64,000 bases of DNA from Phytophthora sp. 'mugwort' (taxonomy: Eukaryota > Oomycota > Peronosporomycetes > Peronosporales > Peronosporaceae). The stretch is taken from the NCBI GenBank assembly GCA_033558025.1, contig JAUCEF010000007.1, forward strand, positions 7,564,001 through 7,628,000. The letters are read 5' to 3'. This document shows, piece after piece, positions 41,160 to 52,800 of this stretch. The notes below the pieces were generated by a model. The model saw only the letters and a list, made by a program, of their open reading frames with translations, was not told the origin of the DNA and did not search any database. The position numbers were made by a program, and so were the translations under genes. Each line of letters opens with the position of its first letter. Position 1 is the first letter of the stretch.

Positions 41160-42520
41160 GTTTGGCCACCCAAAAATTAATAATACTCCTGGTCGAGGTC
41201 ACCGCTTCTTCATCAGCACTGGAATTATCATCTCGATCGATCGGAAGTCCAGAACCTTTGAAGTTGCTGTATCCCAATCGGCGACCTCATAATCGCTGCA
41301 CGAAAACTCATCCAAAAGCGCTCCAACAGCTTTGGAATCTACTGAAAACCCGAAATAATCGCACGAGCTAGACGGATCTCATCGTATGCTCTTAGATTTC
41401 TCTGTGTCCAAACAATCGAAGCCAGAATTACTGGAACTACCTGCGTTAATACTGGCTACATCAGAAAATCCAGCTGCGCCACCATTCAATGTCTGAGTCC
41501 GTCAATACCACTGCTCACAGTCGAGCTCCGGTACAGCAGTACCGTGTATATATAAGCGGAGAAGCACCACCATCGCTCAGAGTATCAGTCGGTGCAGCAA
41601 TTTCATTCACTGTCTCGGTCGGCACCTCATTGTTTCTCCGCTATCGAGACTGCCACCTTTATTTTGGATCATAGAGACAGGCGTGAGCTTGATCACCACG
41701 TCCGGGATTGAGCCTGCTTTCAAAACTCGCAGAAAACTAATTTGTTGTTGAAGAACCTTTGCATAAGCTGGGGTCCCCCACTTTGCCGCAATGTCGGCGA
41801 TCTGCTTTGATACCGCGAGCAGTGCATTGCATTTGTCTTCGCGGTGAATTTACGGGATTCTTGTTTATGGTACTCTCAGGAAGCAACAGCGTGCAGTGAA
41901 TCATCCTCCAATAGTATATAATACACCGACAGGGGGGCAGCCGAGTTACCCGAAATATACACGAGCATGGCCAGTCTCGTGGGTCTATGGTGTGTTCCTC
42001 TGGGATATCACCATCTTGTACGTCGTCCGTCGGCACAAACTGGATAAGGACGTACATACCGAACGAATAACAATGATACCTTTTTGATGCCTTGATTGCA
42101 AAATCATACTGCTGTCTTACTAGATCCAGTGCATGCTTTTGATACCTCCTGTGCTAGCGCATTCAACTCCCCATTATAGGTGCGGTTAACGCACACGCCA
42201 ATAAGAAACAACTTGGACCTACTCTCTGGTTCATTTACAGCTTGCCAAAACATCAGAGCCACAATGCAGTCATCCAGCGTAGTTGATAAATTAACCACAA
42301 AGCGCAGTAACCTTTTTGGCTACTCTGCTTGCCTCGACGAAGACACTGTGGGCCCCGCAACCGGGTGGACCCTCAGCGTCTTTAATGTATGTTTTTGATA
42401 CTACAATGCTGACGTTCGTGTTTTTTTTATTCTGATATACTGCGCGCTCTTTGTGCTGGAATAGGAGCTTGATGTCAGCAAAACGTCGTAGCAAGGACTC
42501 TGAAGAGACACAAACCACGT
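41160..42520 (-). pseudogene. MULE-type transposase C-terminal relic with SWIM zinc finger
   Basis: On the minus strand: HSVFVEASRVAKKVTALCG at about 42310, ELNALAQEVSKACTGSS near 42130 with QQYDFAIKASKRY in the next frame, then DPRDWPCSCIFRVTRLPPCR and CIIYYWR at about 41900-41970. The C-x-C...C-x-(H) order with R-L-x-P-C is a SWIM finger that follows MULE/FAR1-like transposase cores; the final His reads Cys here. An acidic Ser-rich tail follows (41230-41480). The catalytic core is not preserved. Confidence 0.6.
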
Positions 42521-43112
42521 TCTCAGTTTATGATCGCATTTTTTTTCTGCATATCAGGACGAAGAAGAAGATGGATAGTGCTGTTTCCGCTGGGCGGATG
42601 CGAGGACTATGCCAGCATTCTACGAGATATTTACTAGCAACCGCTGGGTGAATCTCAACGGGGGGGGGGACTGTCAGTATCCCCAACCTATTTCGATGAT
42701 GAGCATTGAAGCCTCGAAAATACGGATCGGCGGGGCCCAGTATGGACGATGTTAGAGTTAGTACTAATTAAGAGGTATATTGTGTTACTGACCCTCTGCA
42801 GCGTTGAACTTTAATATCCATTCCAGAATGTCGCCCTTACACAAACCAGATGCTGCCAGCCCTCTCTTGCTTACTCCACTAGTGCTCCATTCTCCGCTCT
42901 CTCCTCTGTCTTGGATCCCTTCGACATGCGCGTAGTCCCTCATTCCGCATCCCCGACCGCCTAGGACCCTTCCGTCCATCTCTGCACGTCTGCTCCTATG
43001 CGCTCCATCAGTACGTTTTCACGAGCTGTCCTTCTTCCGTGCCTCATTCTATCCACATCACGCTCCTTTTATTGTACATAGCAAAGTTGGCTAGTCAATC
43101 TGCCATCTTGTT

Positions 43113-44524
43113 GTGTTGTCGTTAGTGATCCTTCAACTGGCCACTCCACACAAATCGACACATCGTTTGGCCACTCTGAACCGGTGTTTGAGTCTTCTTG
43201 TTTTCGGCGGTCGCCTGAGATTCACCATCTCAAGTATGAGGGCGCTATCCCATACAATGTGTATGTGTTTTCAGTCCTGCTCAACTGTTTTGTGTAGCCC
43301 GATGAATTCGGCAGCGTTGTTGGTTATGTCGCTCTTCTAACATCGTAGCTGCTGCCTACACTATCTTGTGCTTCGCGCCGCCTGGGCCCATTTCCACTAC
43401 CACACTTTCATTGCCCCCTGCCCTCGGACTCCCGCGCGAGCCACCATCGAAGAATCTTACACGCACCATCTCATCACGTTCCTTTGTCACAATCCAGTTT
43501 CCACCTTCTGATGATGGCTTCTGCCACGTCCATCTTCGACTTGGTTGCCGCCATTTTCGGGTATAAGCTCAGTCAATAGCGCTCGAAAGCTCATGTTACC
43601 TCTTTCATCAGCCTTGACACGTTTGCGTCAATCCTGTCTAACCCTGTGCCCGTTCCGTATCACTGACTGATCTACATTCCATCTCCCGTTTCGGGTTAGT
43701 GTCACCGGCAACCGAGTGCCCACAGATCCCCGGCCACTTTGTATAACAACTTCCACTCCTCAAAATTCTGTTCAGCCCCCCCCCCCATTTTGATAGCCAT
43801 TTAGGCACATTCGTTAAATTGAATGAAAAAATGCCGTCCTGCTCATCAGCGCTGCTCCCTTCGGTAGTAGTTGCTGGCTCTCTCTGCCTTCCTCAGTTCT
43901 GCAGTCAAGCCTGCAATGTCTCCTAGCGTCTCGGCAACGCCAAATAAAGTGTGCAGCCCCTTCCGTATCGCTCTGTCTGCACTCCTTCCTCCGCACCGAT
44001 ATCCATTGTCCTTGCCTGTCCACAGTCTCAGCCGATGCCCCTTATGTTTTGGGCTTGGTATGGAGTTACCCTTCCATTTTGGATCCCCCCCCCTCTCGAG
44101 CCTCCTTAACGCCGAGGCAATTCATGGGTGAGCCCGCTCCCATGATCCTTGTGCGTCCGACTTGGCCTTCTCCGCCTTGCGATCTCGTTCTTCATTTATC
44201 AACTGTTTGTATATATATATGTCTCCATCTCCTCTTGACTGTCCACAACGTCCTGGCCATGGTTGTCCTTGGGTGTGGCACCACGCAGACAGTTCGCGAT
44301 TGGACATCAAGTAATTTCGCCACCTCTTGCTGCATTCCCATGCCTTCCGCTCTCGTGTCCATGCAGACCTTCCTTGTGACTGCGGTCCTAGAGGTCATAT
44401 CACCAGCTTTCGCCTTCTTGGCTGCCCCACGTCCGCGCTGGGTGCCGCAACAGCTCGCGCACGGCGGATATACGGGGGGGGGGGGGCTTCTTGGAGCGCG
44501 ATCCAGGGACGCAGCCTTCGACAA
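43113..44524 (-). pseudogene. LINE relic: zinc-knuckle and RNase H part
   Basis: On the minus strand: a Cys/His segment CRQSDTEGAAHFIWRCRDA (about 43950) like the RT-associated zinc motif of plant/oomycete LINEs, then an RNase H core in changing frames: VRVRFFDGGSRGSPRAGG (about 43440), SVVVEMG, TNNAAEFIGLHKTVEQ (about 43300) and HIVWDSALILEMVNL (about 43230). DGGS...E...D are the RNase H acidic positions. Reverse transcriptase itself is not readable. Long C (43776-43786) and G (44474-44486) tracts fall in it. Confidence 0.65.
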
Positions 44525-44639
44525 CTTGGCTGCGGTTTTAGCGACTTATGCACGCGCGGACGGGCGCAACGATACGGTCGTGGCTTATCTGGATCAACAG
44601 GGACAGGCGGCTGTAGCTGTTAACCAGCTAACGTGTTAG

Positions 44640-46500
44640 AGTTAGGGCTTCAAGGCACAAGATAAACGGAAGGTGCTTGAGCCCTGTGTGGTGTATTCTC
44701 GACTGAACTGTCTTAGATTGCGTCTAACTTAGAATCTGTCCTGGTCTAAACAAACACGGCACGACGATGCGTCCAGTAAGCTGCTCCTCACGGAAGTCAC
44801 ACAACTTCGGTCACGACATCAACGGGAACACGCAGCCGCATACAGGCAGGGCGACCATCTCAAACGCCGACGCGACCCGCACAGCCTGGGACTGCGGCTT
44901 GCACCAGATCTCAGACGATACAGCCAACAGCGGACGCGCTGGTGGTAGCATTGCACGGGTCCAAACATCATCCAGTATAATTTTTGTTTATGTACGAGGC
45001 CACCCGTCCTTCGCGCGGAGTATCCGCGATCGGCGCGCCAGAATCGGCTTCCTAGGACTGATCTCTTCCTTAAGTTAGGAAATCGCCAAGTGATCGACTG
45101 CCAGTGGGGAGAAAATCTAACCTCGGGCCAGAGAAGGTTCTCGTCTTGTTGATAATTTCTACATTGGCTGTGTGCGAGACTGCTCAACCTTCGGAAACGT
45201 CGTAAAGTCCATCGAAATGTATTCTGGCGACTAGACGCTCCTCCCGTTTGGACACCAATTTCGCAGGCAATAAGCGGCTCGCGATTATCTCGTATTACTG
45301 ATAGACGTTTTCGACGGCGGTCACTGGTTGCAAACCCCTAATCATTCGAGAACTTTTGCCCACCTTGGAGGCGTCCGTGCTGTGATTGAGTATACGGCAG
45401 AATTTAGCGTCTAGCTCGTACATGTACTTTACCTGGGATCGGCGAAAATGATCATGACTTCATGATTATATTTGCCCGTCTGAAGTAACGTACGAGCAAA
45501 CGCGACTGCTCGTGGTGCTGGCATCGAGCAAAAATAGTCCTTAACTTCCTGTTGTGGCGAATTCGGAATCTATCGGTTGCTTCAAGATTTCAATGGAGAT
45601 GAAACACACACGCTGCAAACGGAAACTCCATTGCCGTCGCTGTATACTCAATGAACGCTATGTCGAGTTTCGGGTCGTGAGTGCTCAAACAAATGTTCTA
45701 ACTGACAAAGTGCACGTGTCATCGAGAAGAACTTGAGATTTGACGCGTCAGCTCGAATCTGGCCAAGACGGTTCTGCCGGCGCTTCTGATGGCGTCTCGA
45801 ATCTGGTCGACGCGACGCCGATTGCAAACCACAGTGATAGGGGCTGCTTGTACCGATGCAGGAGGCGTCACATAAAACGACGAACGTAAGTGAGCGCTTG
45901 TGAGCGCGTCTAGCCGTAACAAACTCGTGCGGGTGCCCACAAAGCAGGGCCGCTCGGTATTTGTGGAGGCGGGCCCAGCGCCGAGCTTTCCAGCTAGCCG
46001 AGCACCGTGGCAGGCCAAAACATTTAACCTTGTCCTCGCAGGAGCGCGGCGACTGATTTTACGAAGCAAAGCCAAGACCGCGACGACATCGGTCCGCGGG
46101 AGGACTAGGGGTAAGGGGAGATGGGAGACCTCACTTACAAAGTAAATTTAAACCAAAATGTGACGCGTGTGGATCGATGCAACCAGCCTCTGTCAACTAC
46201 AGTGGCTGGGTGCACCGATTCAGAAAGTGTTTCTGTTCTTTCCAAAGCATCCTGAGATGGGCACAAACGTGAGATTTGCCTGACCATCGCTCAAACCAAA
46301 ACGGTTGGCGTCGCTATTAGCAAATTGCGAAGCCTCTTTATAGGAGTGTGAAGCAGCGAACGTCAAACAGGCAGAATGCGTTCGCGAAACCTGTGTTCAG
46401 AAAATAGATGACAATTCCGCAACTGATCCTGCTTCGACACACGTGCGGAGAGACTTGTCAGTGAACTGAAAAGGTGTTGTAGGTTCTCGCTTACATCCAA
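44640..46500. other. No recognisable gene or element
   Basis: Open frames such as 44767-45078 (+) and 45719-46075 (-) have no recognised domains. This is probably worn transposon sequence, given both flanks. Confidence 0.4.
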
Positions 46501-48040
46501 GGTGCTACCGTGGCTGTTCTTATCAAGAGGGAAATGTATGTCATCATCGGAACACTACATCACTATGCCACCCATGAGGAAGATCGTAATCCGATAGCAG
46601 CAGCAGCTATGTCGCTGCTTCTGAAAGCACGAACAGTGAAGAAGAGAATGAGGCTACATCGATTACAATTGAACAATACGCCTCCGTTCGCGGCAGGATT
46701 TTTCAGCTCGACAAACCTGTCATCACCCCTGTCGTTGACAAGCCGACTTTCAATAGCTGGACTCAGTGCGAGGAATACCTTCTGGGTGCCGGAGAGTCGC
46801 TCCAAGTATGTATAGTAACTACTTGGTATACAAGCGTGCTACTACTTACAGATATATTAGCTTTTGTTGTTTTGTCACAGCTGTGTTCGATCAGGACGAC
46901 GATTTCACCTGGCACACGCAATTATAAAAATCGACAGTCCGCTACGGAGTTAATCCCAGAGAGGAGGGGGGTTACCACAAAACGTATGTATGCACACACA
47001 GTGGAGCACCGCGTTAGTGGACTAGACATTCGGTCCAACGACCTAATAAGCAGTCTCGCCGTACTAGTTGCCCAGGCAGGGTAAGATGGTAGCAATGCGT
47101 AGCCTGCGCATGAAGGCTGTACTAATCGAGTTAAGTAAAACCGGTGTTGTAGATAAATGCATGCACCAAGCTGTCATCGACTGAGGTTTGGCAGGTTAAA
47201 ACACGACAGTGCGCCAAGCAAATCCATCCTGTCGGGGCATATACTTTACAAGTTATAGCATGAGGTTCGACATGTGGAGGACGAGAGGGTTCTTACCGAC
47301 GTCGATAATAAGCGCCGTGCGGGTCAAACAGAAAATAATTCTCGAATGTATCTTGGAGCATTCAACAGTGGAGCCAACTGTGAAAGACGTTCACCACCTC
47401 ATCGCATGTTTGAAAAAAAAAGGTAACGCGGCAGACATGTTACAACGAATTGCGGACTATTTGAAAAGATAGGCGATGGTAGGAACCATTGCGAAAGTTT
47501 TTATGGGTAACGTGCGTGTGCTGTCTTATAAACAAATGTCGAGTGCTGCTCTAAGAATTGTGAATTTGACTAAGGTGTTGTTCAAGTTATCACTAGCTTC
47601 AAACCGTTTGCATGCGTGCACTGTTCGAGTGTTTCCCCGACGTATTGCTGATTGATGCTTCACACGACACCAACAGTGACAACTACAAATTGTTCCCATC
47701 CGCAGTTCATGATGGGTACGGGAAAGGTCAGTACATCCATGTACACGTGAATAACGTGCAGAGTCTGCATTTTATTTTGAAAATTCCCATGTAGTGTATA
47801 AATTTCGACGGGTGGACAAAGATCAAGTTGTAATAGCTATCATGCCTGCTTATGAGTGCTACAATTCAGGCAATATACGATGATGTCATGGCTGCAATGG
47901 AAGTTGTCGTCCGATGTGATGTGAATCGGGAGCGATGGATGGCGCTGAACACAGGTTTAACATCATGCGTTGCAAGAAGGAGCTCCGTATTCCGCGGCAA
48001 CATTCCTCATATTTGCAATCACACCAATAATTGGTAGGTC
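46500..48040 (+). pseudogene. MULE-like transposase relic, N-terminal and first catalytic part
   Basis: Collinear plus-strand pieces: VITPVVDKPTFNSWTQCEEY (about 46720), HSTVEPTVKDVHHLIACLKK with ADMLQRIADYLKR (47370-47470), then MRALFECFPDVLLIDASHDT and NYKLFPSAVHDGYGKGQYIH (47612-47740), which holds the first catalytic Asp box (LLIDASHDT) of oomycete MULE transposases. Frames change several times. The second half is missing, so this may be the counterpart of the minus-strand MULE tail at 41160-42520 but need not be the same element. Confidence 0.6.
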
Positions 48041-48620
48041 AACTACTATTACTTGAATTACGTTGCAATGACTGATTGGAGACTTATTCAAGTGTATTGT
48101 TTGCACAGTTCGGAGTCTAGTTGACGAAAACTAAAGACACGTGTTACTGCGGCAGAGCCACTTTACAAAAAAAAACAGTTTATTCCAGTTCTAGTGTTTT
48201 TGGCGCCTCACTATCAATAGCACGAGACATCGGATTGGCATTGACAACGTAGTTACCGTTAGATGGCCATCGTGTGAAGGACAAGTCCTACACTTCACAG
48301 TAGTATTATGCTTTAGTCGTGTCGGCAGCCTTGGACAGCAGCATTTTGATTGAAACCCCCTGCTGCCGAGCAATAAACAATTCCGGATCCCCTGGTACCC
48401 TAGACAGCTGAATCTGAAGCAGGGCTGTCGGAAAAAAATGGGTGGCAAATATTGCAAAGATATAAACCAATAATCTATTTCGGAGTGATATCAGTTAAGT
48501 TTCGGTGATTTATCGACCTGCCCGTGATAACTTCAAAATCGATTGGAACGCGTTTCAGCCATCCATCCTTTGGTGTTTGAAAGTTGGTCTTCAAACAACA
48601 GCAAAACAATTCTCTCCACC
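48041..48620. other. No recognisable gene
   Basis: A minus-strand frame (48457-48191) contains several Cys and His (TTVKCRTCPSHDGHLTV), possibly the zinc tail of some transposase, but too little remains to name it. Confidence 0.35.
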
Positions 48621-48649
48621 CTCAATCTACCTAGAATGCATACCAACCA

Positions 48650-50290
48650 CCACGATGCTCGCTTCTCCCGTGTCTCGCATTAACAGCCCACCGCCTTCAC
48701 CAACAAGCAGGTTGCTGACTCTTACTTCCGGCCATGCCGCGACCCATACGACGAGGTTATACTCGCGTACTTTTGTTGCCACGGCGCGGTCCGGAAGCGT
48801 GTCAGCGGCACAGGGTACACGAACTTGATGCAGCACATCAGGCGTGAGCGCCCCAGCTTCACCGAGGATATGCTGGCAGCTAACCCCGACACGGGTTCTG
48901 CCGTGCACTACGTTCGCCACTCCGCTTGAAACCTTTTCGGCTGGCTGGAGTGGCTCGTCAAGTGTAACTTGCCGCTCTGGTTTTCCGAGAGCGTGATGAC
49001 TCGACGGTACGCTCGTCACTGTGCACGTACATTTGATTAATTAACTGACTAACATTTACGTATGTAAGGTACACCAACCTAGAGCATGTTTGCGTTAAGG
49101 CGCCACTACGTCATAGAGGCGGTGACGAGCACCGTAGAGCATGCAATCGCATCAAAAATGCCAGATCGGTCCGGCCTCATCATTGATGGGTGGGGCTTCG
49201 ACTCGGAACACTGTGTTCGCGTGGTACGAAGTGAATGATGAAGTCTGGTATGCATTGTTGTGCATGGCTCCACTCGTCAATAGTAAGGCCGATGACTTGT
49301 CAGCAGCCGTCCCCATCTCTTATTGGCAACGATGCTGGCTCACGGCTTTGACAATCGGGTGGAGCAGTGTATATTCCTGGTAGGCGACAACTGCTCCCTC
49401 GGTCATCACCTTACCACATTGACGGGGCCCCAGTAGTCGCCACCGGCGTAACAGAGCTGTGATGTAAGGACTCAGTGACTATTCTGCAACATAGATTTGG
49501 TTCAGTCGCTGATGCTGAAGCTGCGTACTTTGACGGAATCCACCAAATTTCAGTACATTGTGTGTCTATTCTCGAAATATTTGTCCCTATTGACGACTAA
49601 AACTTTTACTTCTGCGTATTAATATGGCTACCGGCTTATGGCAAAACTTTTGACCAATCATTTGCCAGCATACCCGCTGGAGTTGAGCATTTGCGATGTT
49701 CAATCGATATCTCGAACTGCTCCCCTTCCTGGACGCGGAGGACGAAGAGCTGGCGGAGCTGTTGCCATCATATGGCGTCCAAGCACCTGTTGTGGGCCTT
49801 CGCAAGCTGAAGGACGTGGAGTCCGTTTTCAAGGCACTGCAAAAATCGAATGTGAATCTTCTCGACGTCCGAGTATGGTTGGACGGCCTCATCGCGTTTT
49901 GCTGTATCGGTAAGTTAATCCCTTCTTAGTGATCTATGTATGTCTTATTGCGATTAATTTAATTATTGTATGAGGTCCTCGAGCTGATATTGTGCACAGC
50001 CCCGATTTCGAGGTCGGAGGCGTGCTAATCCTACGAGGTCAAGCCGGACGCCTGACTTACGCGTAAAAGACCGCAGTGGGGATGTTCCACCGACGCACGA
50101 AGGTCAAGATGAAGCCGCGGATGAAGCTCCAGCGTCATCCTGGAGCGGCTGCAGAAGTGTCGGCGTCTGGAAGATCAGCAGCCGGAGTTCGACATACTCG
50201 GGTCAATTCCTCCGACGTCAAATGTGGTCGAGCGATTTCAGTGTCGATTGAACGATGTTCGGCCAGGGGTCTGAATAAAAAATTTCCGTA
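48650..50290 (+). pseudogene. BED-hAT transposase relic (copy 2)
   Basis: Plus-strand landmarks in order: BED finger VADSYFRPCRDPYDEVILAY with FCCHGAVRKRVSGTGYTNLM and QHIRRERPSF; LPLWFSESVMTRRYARH; IIDGWGFDSEHC and YEVNDEVWYALLCMAPLVNS; VGDNCSLGHHLTTLTG; FNRYLELLPFLDAEDEELAE and KLKDVESVFKALQKSNVNLL (one clean frame, 49696-49929); SPDFEVGGVLILRGQ; and a shifted C-terminal dimerisation end matching ILGSIPPTSNVVERF. Multiple stops and shifts. It lies head-to-tail with copy 3. Confidence 0.8.
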
Positions 50291-50602
50291 CTACTAAAAA
50301 CAGTGTTTTTTAGTATAAAAACAGATTACAGGAGCTTTCGCCTTTCGCTCATAATATTGTACCAATATTTGCAATAAAATTTACAAAAGTAAGTCCTTAA
50401 CAAAATCAAGCCGCAAGCGAACTGCTGGACGCCATCGCCAAGCTCATCCGTATTGTCTTGCAGACACTACACCGAATACTTCATTTTAGATAACAAGCAA
50501 TTACTGGCTAGCAGCGTTAGAATAGACAAGCAGCCCGCTGCACCTCGGCATTTGATTCTGGCACTTCCACAAACACCTCCCACCTTCGACACGATGATAG
50601 CG

Positions 50603-51908
50603 AGCAAGGACGTCTGCGCGTACTTCCAGGAGTCGTTAGACCAGGGCCGCTACCGCTGCAAACTGTGGGGTAGCGAGCGCAGGCAAGCCACAAGCACCGG
50701 CTACTCCAACCTCGTCGCCCACCTCACGCTCAAGCACGAAAGCTACAAGGTTCAGTACGCGGCGATACTCTCCGGCGACATCCGCCGCCTCTCGGACTTC
50801 GGCTTCGTCTCTGAGGGGACGTCGCATCGCTTCCAGTGGATGCGATGGGTCGTCGATCGGAATAGGCCACTTTCGGAGGTCGACAGCGAGCTTATTTGCT
50901 CGATGTCAAGGTGGCGCTCGATTTCGTCGCGGGTGTTGCTCAACGGAATGCACGATATAGCGAAAAAGGTGGGAAAAAAACTCGAGGTCATGATGGGTAT
51001 CCTGTTGGAATCACGTTCGACGGTTGGTCGAACGGGTCTATGCACTACGTGGCAGTTATGTCGTGTTCGTGACGAACGGCGAGCTGCATCTACACCTGCT
51101 AGCGGTATCGCCGCTCGAGGAAGGCTCCTAAGACACGGACGTGCACATCAAGCTCATCGACGGAGTGCTGGACGTGTACGGCAAGATGCTAGGCATGGTG
51201 GCGTTCGTCATTGCCGACAACTGCGACACCAACCAAGCTATAGTCACCAGACTTGGCGTACCGCTGGTTGGATGTGCCAGCCACCGGTTTAACCTAGTGG
51301 TTAACATATATCTACCTGATTCCGAGTCGTTGCTAACCCAGGTTAACACGCTGATGTCAAAGTTATGTCAAGTTAACAGCTTCGCCGAGCTCTCCAAATC
51401 GACCGACCTGGACCCCATCAAACGGAATATTACGCGCTGGAGTTCCAACTTTGAAATGCTACAACGGTACGTGCCCATTCGCCCTCAAATCAAGACGGTG
51501 GACGCCGTGGAGGAGCTCATACCGACCGTCGCCGCTCCTCGCAAGCTCCTCGCGCTCTTCGAGCACAGGAAGACGTTCTAGAGCGTCACCAAGAAGCTCC
51601 AGTGCGACGGCATCGACTAGGCGGACGTCCGGCTCCTATTCGACTCGGTGATTGCCGAGTATCCCTGCATGCGGGACCAGCTCAAGGTGACGGCCAAGAT
51701 TATGCACTCGCCCGTCTTCGAGTCCGCAGCGGTCAAAGCAATCAACGGAGGGGTCCTGTCGAACGCCGAAGCCGCTGTCCTGAAGCGCTTCAAGGAGCCG
51801 AGGTGCGGTAGCAAGCGAAAGGCACCCGAGGAGGACTACGCGACCCAGATACTTCGTGGGGGACCGCGTTTCTACGTGCAAACAGGAACTGACGATGTTG
51901 GCTGCTGA
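50603..51908 (+). pseudogene. BED-hAT transposase (copy 3), the least damaged
   Basis: From MIASKDVCAYFQESLDQGRY the BED region reads YRCKLWGSERRQATSTGYSN and LVAHLTLKHESY; the second Cys of the usual CxxC is Trp (CKLW). The frame is open to about 51000, where the DGWSNGSMHYVAV box appears one frame over; a TAA interrupts near 51127. The core continues [39 protein letters not shown] and [23 protein letters not shown] ends the frame at 51581, and the end (SPVFESAAVKAINGG, AEAAVLKRFKEPR) follows in another frame. Only a few lesions separate it from an intact gene. Confidence 0.85.
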
Positions 51909-52800
51909 TGCTAATGACTTGAAGCAGCTTTAATACAGAGCCATATGCAGTAAATGCGCCAATTTTTATTATTGCTTGTTACCGTATTGCCGTCATTATT
52001 ACTAGGATACTTGCCAGGCAATTCAGTATAGTACTAAATTGGAGAAGGCCTGAGTTGGACAGCAGCGACATTCGCTGCACCCGTACAGGCTGGACATGCT
52101 TTTGTTCTTGCGCGCAAATTCGGCTTCTGGGATGCTCGCACCGTGGACACAGTTGAATAATCGATCAGCAGATCGGTAATCGTTCAAAATACACCGGAAT
52201 TGCACAAATAATCTATTGCTGTCGTTGAAATGTTCAATAGCATATTCGTTCTGCTTGATTACAGCATCAGTAACCTATTCTATCTATGGTCATCCCAAAG
52301 TAACAAATGCAATATACGGCAACCCTAATCTTAAGAAACCCGTCCCTGTGTATGGCGAAATGACGGCGCGGTCGCTGGTTGCAGCAATGTCACTGGCAAT
52401 AATTTGGTAATAATTGCCACATTTCACCTCGCTCGCGTGTCTTTACCTCCACTCCTCTGTAATACAAACCACGGTATCGGTCTCTCAAAACAGCCTGCGC
52501 TTCATTCATAAATTGGCTGCACAAACCTTTGAGTTGCAAGTCCTTTTGCTTCTATGCATTCATGAACGAGGCGCTTACGGGGTTTGAATGGTGATGCAGT
52601 AGGCGTTGCTTCAGATGAGAACCGATTAGTTTTATTTGTTATTTGGCTTCTCCTTGGACTGTATCTTGTCGCTCCGTACTGTCAGTGCGAGCGAAAGGTG
52701 CAAGACTCCGCGGCAGGGCTGCCGATTATGGCATATTGATTGATGTTGGACAATGCACAACGATAATTAATGTCATGCATGAACTGCAACCCCCCGCACA
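51909..52800. other. No recognisable gene
   Basis: AT-rich, short frames only (for example 52216-52410, +), no recognised domains. It separates the two plus-strand hAT copies from the minus-strand hAT. Confidence 0.4.

Noticed and set aside
44049..44639. 196-codon plus-strand ORF ending AVAVNQLTC
   Set aside because: It overlaps the minus-strand LINE relic and crosses a 13-base G run; no recognisable domain, so it is probably a chance frame in TE sequence.
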